Source of the DNA: Comchoanobacter sp040266255
Lineage (GTDB): Bacteria; Pseudomonadota; Gammaproteobacteria; Comchoanobacterales; Comchoanobacteraceae
Length of the DNA: 27,750 nucleotides
Assembly: GCA_040266255.1 (NCBI GenBank)
Contig: JBDQEV010000015.1
Coordinates: 1-27,750, forward strand
Reading direction: 5' to 3'
Part shown: piece after piece, positions 22,875 to 27,750 of the stretch
Layout: every line of letters starts with the position of its first letter
Position numbering within the stretch: the first letter of the stretch is position 1
The notes under the pieces: model-generated
Databases searched by the model: none
Seen by the model: the letters and a program-made list of their open reading frames with translations, nothing else
Told to the model about the DNA's origin: nothing
Position numbers and translations under genes: made by a program

Positions 22875-23634
22875 TCAACTCTACAGTAGCGAAAACTTTA
22901 TCCTTTATTTTATGATTGCTTAGAGGTTTATAAGCTTGTAATACAGCAAAATGTTCTACTGATTCAGGGTCATTTGCCAATATATCCAATACTTTGCATT
23001 TTGGATTAATCAAAAGCATGTAAATTCCTAGATTAGCAACCCTTGCTGGCATCACTAAATACTCATTTAAGAAAGCCAAGGGCGTAGATGCTACTGCAAA
23101 CGCTAATGCAACCCTTACCCGAGCATGCTCAGCTAGCTTATCTGCATGTTGACAAAACTTTCTTTGCTTTTTGGTCACATCTTTACTGCTTTTTAACTGA
23201 CAAAGTAAAAAACATAGCCGAGCTTCTACATTTGCAAACATCAGCAAGCTCAATGCATTAAAATAAGCAAAATATATTGCATGCTCTTCTGACCTCATTC
23301 CTGGAAGCAACATAGTGAACATGACATATGGCGGCCTGAACTTCTTAAAGTCTCCTACGCACAGATAAGATACAAACATCATACCAGTACTATTCATAAA
23401 ATTTAAATTTAACTCACGACCACTCTCTTGCAAAATATATATTGTGAGCATATATACCAAACTAACACCTAGAATTGGCTTGATAATGTCTTCTATTGAT
23501 CGAGTAGCGAGCGCATGCTTTTCCCAGACTTTTTGTCTAAGACTCTGCATTTTAAAGTATACTGCTGTAATGAATCCAGCAGCAAAGACCCACTGCAACG
23601 CTTCTTCATAATTTATATCCATACCATTATCCAT
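22867..23634 (-). CDS. Unrecognised polytopic membrane protein
   Basis: From the ATG at 23634 this is a 255-residue protein. An in-frame TTG at 23661 and an ATG at 23622 are other possible starts, and none has a strong ribosome binding site. Hydrophobic stretches suggest five to six membrane helices (for example LQWVFAAGFITAVYF, ILGVSLVYMLTIYIL and FAYFNALSLLMFA). A charged cytoplasmic loop (KSSKDVTKKQRKFCQHADKL) sits in the middle. No family is recognised. It lies directly after the FtsQ-like gene on the same strand and is probably cotranscribed with it. Confidence 0.6.
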   Translation of the reverse strand: MDNGMDINYEEALQWVFAAGFITAVYFKMQSLRQKVWEKHALATRSIEDIIKPILGVSLVYMLTIYILQESGRELNLNFMNSTGMMFVSYLCVGDFKKFRPPYVMFTMLLPGMRSEEHAIYFAYFNALSLLMFANVEARLCFLLCQLKSSKDVTKKQRKFCQHADKLAEHARVRVALAFAVASTPLAFLNEYLVMPARVANLGIYMLLINPKCKVLDILANDPESVEHFAVLQAYKPLSNHKIKDKVFATVELIS

Positions 23635-23677
23635 AAATTTTCGGCAGTATGCAGGAATCAATGATGAAGATCAAGAA

Positions 23678-24274
23678 CTAGCCATGACATGCAATTGAGT
23701 CTTTAGAATAGACATAACAATGTTGCCCATTTTTTAATGATAATAGAACTGGTAATACCCATTTTTGTGCATTGGTATCAGCTCCATACAAAGATAATAT
23801 ACCACCTGTAGAGAAGTAAAAATCAATGATATTTGATGGCTTTTGAGTAATGCGATCGATCATCAATTCACTTTGTTGCAAATAAGCAACCCAATGACTA
23901 ATATCAATATATGCAGAACGGTCTATTTGCGCCAAAGGCAAATGATATGACTGGTTTGTTTGCTTAAACGATCTACCCTTTTCATCAATATATTCATCTT
24001 CAGCAATTTTTAGCACAGGCTGCTTTGCTGTAATCTGTATTTGTACATAACCTGGAAAAGTCCATTTAAGATAAAACTTATCAACCCATTGCCAACTTTG
24101 TAATGTGGCTTTCCACCCACCAAATCCTGAAGCAGCTAAGGCCTTGCCATCATCAACTTGATTAGACCATAGTGAATATGTTGGTAAAACAACTTGTCCC
24201 ATAGAAGACAACAATATAAGTACAACAAACAATGTGCTCATCACACATGCAATTGTTTTTTCAATCCTGAACAT
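23678..24274 (-). CDS. Orphan FtsQ-like bitopic membrane protein
   Basis: This 198-residue protein has a short cytoplasmic N-terminus and one membrane helix (8-31). The periplasmic part contains WVDKFYLKWTFPGYVQIQITAKQPVLKI and then EYIDEKGRSFK (94-104). That order, Trp-Pro-like strand, alternating hydrophobics, Gln-Pro-Val, then acid-Gly-x-x-Phe, is the POTRA/beta junction of FtsQ. In the beta part, HLPLAQID and the terminal strand HCYVYSKDSIACHG also fit loosely. FtsQ proteins are usually longer (about 250-280 residues) and sit in the dcw cluster beside ftsA. Here neither neighbour is present and the protein is short, so it may be a paralog or simply a similar fold. The ribosome binding site is a strong GAGAGGAA. 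It is probably cotranscribed with the 22867 membrane protein. Confidence 0.45.
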   Translation of the reverse strand: MFRIEKTIACVMSTLFVVLILLSSMGQVVLPTYSLWSNQVDDGKALAASGFGGWKATLQSWQWVDKFYLKWTFPGYVQIQITAKQPVLKIAEDEYIDEKGRSFKQTNQSYHLPLAQIDRSAYIDISHWVAYLQQSELMIDRITQKPSNIIDFYFSTGGILSLYGADTNAQKWVLPVLLSLKNGQHCYVYSKDSIACHG

Positions 24275-24347
24275 TTCTTCCTCTCACTTTTTTTCTACCA
24301 CGATAATATACTTTGAGCAAGCCCATTTACTGCAAGTTGGGGGAACA

Positions 24348-24377
24348 TTGACAAAAAACACTTAAAAATGCTATAAT
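24348..24377 (+). promoter_or_regulatory. Perfect-consensus sigma70 promoter of the lipase-like gene
   Basis: TTGACA (24348-24353) and TATAAT (24372-24377) are both perfect, 18 bp apart. The start near 24384 leaves a 23-nt leader with GAGG (24391-24394). This is the strongest promoter in the window by hexamer match. Confidence 0.75.
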
Positions 24378-24406
24378 ACTTAATAAAAAAGAGGTAAAAA
24401 TAAGGT

Positions 24407-25516
24407 ATGAGTATTGATACGCTAATAGACAGTATTATCCCAAATGGTGACCACTTCCATGGTGACTTCTTTCGTTTAAAAAACCTAGGGTTTTATCTTC
24501 GACGCAAACCTGACCAGCAAAAAGCGTTCTTCAAAGGACTCACCGATAAAATGCAAGAAATTGCTCAATCTGATTTGGATCAATTTGCAAAAACAGCTGC
24601 GATTAAGCATCTCACAACTTTAATTCCTTTTGCGCCTTCTGATGAAAATAGTGTTATGCTACCTATACAACAGAATGGACAGTATGAGATAGTGGAGTAT
24701 CAGATTGAAAAAATCTCACTGACCTCTAAAATCCTACCTGAATCTGATCAATATCATGCATTAGCACTCACAGCTAAGGGGCATCCATCACAATTGATCT
24801 TCATGGGTACTGCACCTTTGAGTGTACAGGGATCTATAACGACTGTTTTTGCAGACTTATTTCCCTTTGCATCAATTGGTTGGCCACTCAGCAGAAAGTC
24901 AGACGCATTACTGAAATGGTCTAAACAGCAAGATAATATCGAAATTACCGGTCTTAGCTTAGGCGGCGCTTTATCTTTAGCACATGCAAGCTACCTTGAA
25001 AATGTGACTGATGTGGATATTTTCAACCCAGCATTACCCATTCATCCTTCAAAAATTAGTGAAGGTATCAATGTGAATGTACATGTTAATAAAAATGACC
25101 CCGTGCAAAAGACTGGAGGATGTGTACCTAGTCATGCTAAAGTATACGAGTATACGCCTGCAAATCCAGCAAAAAATCTGCGTTGGTTTTTGCCTCACCT
25201 ACAGTGCTATGTAGCCAAGAGTTCAACGACTCAACAAGAACAACTTGGATCAGACTACAATAAGAAACAGGCAACATTCCGTGGTTACTTTTCTTACTTT
25301 GTATTACGGCCCATTGGATTTGTCATCTTCCTTCCATTTTACATAGTGAGGTTTGTGATCAAATCAATCATTAGACTACTGACATTCCCATTTATTTTCA
25401 TTCCACCAAATCATAAACCAGCCACACCAATGCACGCTGCTGTTGCTCGCCCAAAAGGAGCTACTGATCAAGCCCCTCAACAGCAAAACGATCCCAACAA
25501 CGTACCTGGTGCATAA
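24407..25516 (+). CDS. Lipase-fold alpha/beta hydrolase with C-terminal membrane region, possible effector
   Basis: This 369-residue protein has the nucleophile elbow IEITGLSLGGALSLAHA (S184 in G-L-S-L-G), as in class 3 lipases. NVHVNKNDPVQ offers the acid (D231) and WFLPHLQCY the base (H264), giving a plausible Ser-Asp-His triad in the right order. The region before it (DLFPFASIGWPLSRKSDALLKWSK) is a cap-like segment. Residues about 295-333 are strongly hydrophobic with interspersed Arg/Lys, probably one or two membrane helices, followed by a Pro/Gln-rich tail. No signal peptide is present. A phospholipase or lipase acting on host membranes after secretion is one reading; a bacterial membrane-bound hydrolase is the other. 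It has its own perfect promoter. Its 76-bp gap to uvrD contains no obvious terminator. Confidence 0.7.
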   Translation: MSIDTLIDSIIPNGDHFHGDFFRLKNLGFYLRRKPDQQKAFFKGLTDKMQEIAQSDLDQFAKTAAIKHLTTLIPFAPSDENSVMLPIQQNGQYEIVEYQIEKISLTSKILPESDQYHALALTAKGHPSQLIFMGTAPLSVQGSITTVFADLFPFASIGWPLSRKSDALLKWSKQQDNIEITGLSLGGALSLAHASYLENVTDVDIFNPALPIHPSKISEGINVNVHVNKNDPVQKTGGCVPSHAKVYEYTPANPAKNLRWFLPHLQCYVAKSSTTQQEQLGSDYNKKQATFRGYFSYFVLRPIGFVIFLPFYIVRFVIKSIIRLLTFPFIFIPPNHKPATPMHAAVARPKGATDQAPQQQNDPNNVPGA

Positions 25517-25519
25517 AAC

Positions 25520-25531
25520 ACTAATATTAGT
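25520..25531. promoter_or_regulatory. 12-bp palindrome upstream of uvrD
   Basis: ACTAATATTAGT is a perfect palindrome 60 bp before the uvrD GTG. It does not match a gammaproteobacterial LexA box (CTGT-N8-ACAG). Its role is unknown. Confidence 0.3.
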
Positions 25532-25591
25532 AAATGCTGCTAGACACAGCCAATGTCGGTCACTATAGTATGTACAACTGAGGAGGCATCT

Positions 25592-27709
25592 GTGGATATA
25601 TCACCCATTATTAATACATTGAACGAACAGCAGCGTCATGCTGCAATGCATACAACAAGAAATGTTCTAGTATTAGCAGGCGCAGGTTCTGGGAAAACAA
25701 GAACCATGGTTCATAGAATGGCGTATTTGATCTCCACAGGTCAAGCACATTGGCACCAAATCCTAGCTGTAACCTTTACCAACAAAGCTGCTAATGAACT
25801 TAAAAACCGGGTTTCTCAACTCATGCCAGAACAGAGAAATGCAGGGCTTTGGACTGGAACCTTTCATGGTATTTGCCATAAATTACTTCGGATCCACCAT
25901 AAAGACTGTCAGCTGAGTGCCAACTTCCAAGTCATCGATGCTGATGAGCAAATGCGATTAATTAAAAAAATTCATAAAGAAATGAAATTGGATGAACAAA
26001 AATGGCCCCCTAAAAAAACCATGGGGTTTATCAACCATCAAAAAGAAAGTGGGCTTAGAGCTGAAGCAAGCTATGATGACAGTAATCCTTTTTTAAAAAC
26101 ACAAAGCGATCTCTATCAAACTTATGAAGATTATTGCAAGCAATCTGAGATTGTTGATTTTGCAGAGCTGATGCTCCGCATATGCGAACTACTACAAAGC
26201 AATCCTCAAGTACAAATACAGTACCATACTCAATTTAAGCACATCTTAGTTGATGAGTTTCAAGATACTAACATGCTGCAGTATAAACTGCTCAAATTAT
26301 TGAGTAGCCCGCAGCAATGCATCTTCGCCGTTGGCGACGACGACCAATCTATTTATAGCTGGCGAGGTGCAAAAGTTGACCATATGTTTGCATTTGAAGA
26401 TGACTTTTCTCCTGTTGAAATGATTAAACTAGAACAAAATTATCGTTCAACACCTGTCATTTTAGATGCCGCAAATCATGTTATTTTGAATAACCGTAAA
26501 CGACTCAGTAAAAAGCTATGGACCGAACAATCTGGTGGTGACAAAATTCAGCTCTTCTCTGCGTTCAACGAACTGGATGAGGCACAATTTGTTTGTGATC
26601 AGATTCAACAACTTGCAAAAGATGATGTCCTACTTTCAGAATGTGCAATACTATACCGGTCTAATGCACAGTCACGGGTCTTTGAAGAAAAATTAAACCA
26701 ACTGGGTCTACCTTACCGTGTTTATGGTGGCCTGAGATATTTTGATCGAGCAGAAATCAAAGATATCCTAGCCTATTTGCGTTTAGTCGCCAACCCTAAT
26801 GATAATCTAGCATTTGAAAGAGCCATTAACTATCCCCCAAGAGGCATAGGTAAAGTGACGTTAGACAAAATCAGGCAATCTAGCTTGGAGCAAGAGCAAT
26901 CACTTTGGGCCAGTATCTGTAAACTAAGAGACCAACAGCAAGCTTCACCTGCTCTACTTGGGTTCATTGAGCTCATTGAGCATGCTCAAGCTTTCCGTCA
27001 AGAATTAAGCGCACTCATCACCTACATTATTGATAAGACAAATATAAAATCCTATCTCAAAGGACAAAAGAATATTCAAAATGATGCAAAAATTGAAAAC
27101 ATTGATGAACTTTTAAACGCCAGTGCAGCATATGAAAGAACAGATGATGAAAGTGACCCTCTTTTAACATTTTTAACCAATACGGTCTTAGACCAAAGTC
27201 ATGAAAAGGTTGCAAATGGCCAGATGGTACAGTTAATGACATTACACAGTTCAAAAGGGCTAGAGTTTAATCATGTCTTTTTAGTCGGTCTAGAAGATGA
27301 TTTATTCCCACATAAAATGACACATATCGACCCATTGCAAGTAGAAGAAGAAAGACGACTATGCTATGTAGGTATTACACGGGCGCAACAACAATTGTAC
27401 CTTTCTTATGCAGAAACAAGACGTCAATTTGGTCAAGAAAACTACCAACGACCCTCGAGATTTTTACATGAGATTCCGTCTGAAACCATCGCAAAAGTCA
27501 GGGTTGGTAACACTTCACAAACAACCTACCAACCAACCAGCTCATTCCATTTTCAACTTGGACAGCATGTCTCCCACCCTAAATTTGGAGAAGGTATTGT
27601 CTTAAATTATGAGGAAGATGGAGAAAATAGTCGTGTACATGTAAAGTTCATTGATGTTGGTGCCAAGTGGCTGCTATGCTCTTATGCAAATTTATCTCTG
27701 GTCAGCTGA
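25592..27709 (+). CDS. uvrD: DNA helicase II, UvrD (GTG start)
   Basis: This 705-residue superfamily 1A 3'-5' helicase serves nucleotide excision and mismatch repair. Motifs are LAGAGSGKT (Walker A, about 28-36), FTNKAANEL, VDEFQDTN (motif II), GDDDQSIYSWRGA (III), QNYRST, MTLHSSKGLEF (V) and ERRLCYVGITRA (VI). The C-terminal Tudor-like domain (FQLGQHVSHPKFGEG to the end) binds RNA polymerase in E. coli. The frame is open to an ATG at 25553, but the GTG at 25592 has an ideal AGGAGG 5 nt upstream. From there VDISPIINTLNEQQ aligns with MDVSYLLDSLNDKQ of E. coli, so GTG is the start. No SOS box is visible upstream. The gene is complete in the window. Confidence 0.96.
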   Translation: MDISPIINTLNEQQRHAAMHTTRNVLVLAGAGSGKTRTMVHRMAYLISTGQAHWHQILAVTFTNKAANELKNRVSQLMPEQRNAGLWTGTFHGICHKLLRIHHKDCQLSANFQVIDADEQMRLIKKIHKEMKLDEQKWPPKKTMGFINHQKESGLRAEASYDDSNPFLKTQSDLYQTYEDYCKQSEIVDFAELMLRICELLQSNPQVQIQYHTQFKHILVDEFQDTNMLQYKLLKLLSSPQQCIFAVGDDDQSIYSWRGAKVDHMFAFEDDFSPVEMIKLEQNYRSTPVILDAANHVILNNRKRLSKKLWTEQSGGDKIQLFSAFNELDEAQFVCDQIQQLAKDDVLLSECAILYRSNAQSRVFEEKLNQLGLPYRVYGGLRYFDRAEIKDILAYLRLVANPNDNLAFERAINYPPRGIGKVTLDKIRQSSLEQEQSLWASICKLRDQQQASPALLGFIELIEHAQAFRQELSALITYIIDKTNIKSYLKGQKNIQNDAKIENIDELLNASAAYERTDDESDPLLTFLTNTVLDQSHEKVANGQMVQLMTLHSSKGLEFNHVFLVGLEDDLFPHKMTHIDPLQVEEERRLCYVGITRAQQQLYLSYAETRRQFGQENYQRPSRFLHEIPSETIAKVRVGNTSQTTYQPTSSFHFQLGQHVSHPKFGEGIVLNYEEDGENSRVHVKFIDVGAKWLLCSYANLSLVS

Positions 27710-27750
27710 TAACAATTTGACAACAATCAAACATACACATATATTTAAAT

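Noticed and set aside
25517..25591. LexA/SOS box upstream of uvrD
   Set aside because: No CTGT-N8-ACAG pattern is present. The 12-bp palindrome there has a different sequence.
25553..25591. ATG start for uvrD at 25553
   Set aside because: No ribosome binding site, and the extra 13 residues have no counterpart in E. coli UvrD. The GTG at 25592 has AGGAGG and aligns from its first residue.

Overview
This AT-rich window carries gammaproteobacterial housekeeping genes (flotillin pair yqiJ-yqiK, zur, uvrD, two photolyases, a Bcr/CflA-type transporter). Mixed among them are genes that look like host-directed effectors or orphan membrane proteins. That mix suggests a host-associated, possibly intracellular, gammaproteobacterium of the Legionella/Coxiella kind. 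The two light-dependent DNA repair enzymes argue for a life stage outside the host in light. No secretion-system gene, phage gene, transposase, tRNA, rRNA or CRISPR array is visible, so effector status is inference from domain content.

Layout. 1-3041 (minus strand): a DEAD-box RNA helicase with a repetitive basic tail and a clear terminator, preceded by a 420-residue protein with a cytidine-deaminase-type zinc signature resembling AID/APOBEC. 3094-4101: an orphan membrane protein. 4246-7360: a tight operon of a renalase-like FAD oxidoreductase, an SDR and a class I CPD photolyase. 7344-8098 (minus): a glycine-rich membrane-anchored protein broken by a one-base shift in a run of seven Gs.

8410-11802 is the most rearranged and most interesting part. 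A small membrane protein gene (8410) and a permuted-papain-like gene (9103) lie beside a predicted Ulp1/CE-clan cysteine protease that ends in a textbook ubiquitin-interacting motif (10566-11525). A roughly 110-bp direct repeat, with a 53-bp identical core, flanks the 9103 gene. One repeat copy keeps the 3' end of a second UIM gene; the other keeps the 3' end of a second copy of the membrane-protein gene. The pair therefore existed twice and has been rearranged around the 9103 gene.

11962-14347: yqiJ-yqiK, a flotillin membrane-microdomain operon. 14553-15248: a membrane protein whose N-terminus resembles that of the 8410 product. 15332-17659 (minus): a degenerate heavy-metal P-type ATPase with a repetitive Cys/His-rich tail, divergent from zur across a promoter region packed with palindromes. 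18249-19766: an FeS (6-4) photolyase. 19763-21730 (minus): an MFS drug transporter and a DUF457/YdjM-like membrane hydrolase. 21834-24274: two unrecognised proteins and an orphan FtsQ-like protein. 24407-25516: a lipase-fold alpha/beta hydrolase with a C-terminal membrane region, behind a perfect consensus promoter. 25592-27709: uvrD, using a GTG start.

Repeated architectural themes are convergent genes overlapping at their stop codons (three pairs), and strong sigma70-type promoters placed so close to the ATG that almost no leader remains.
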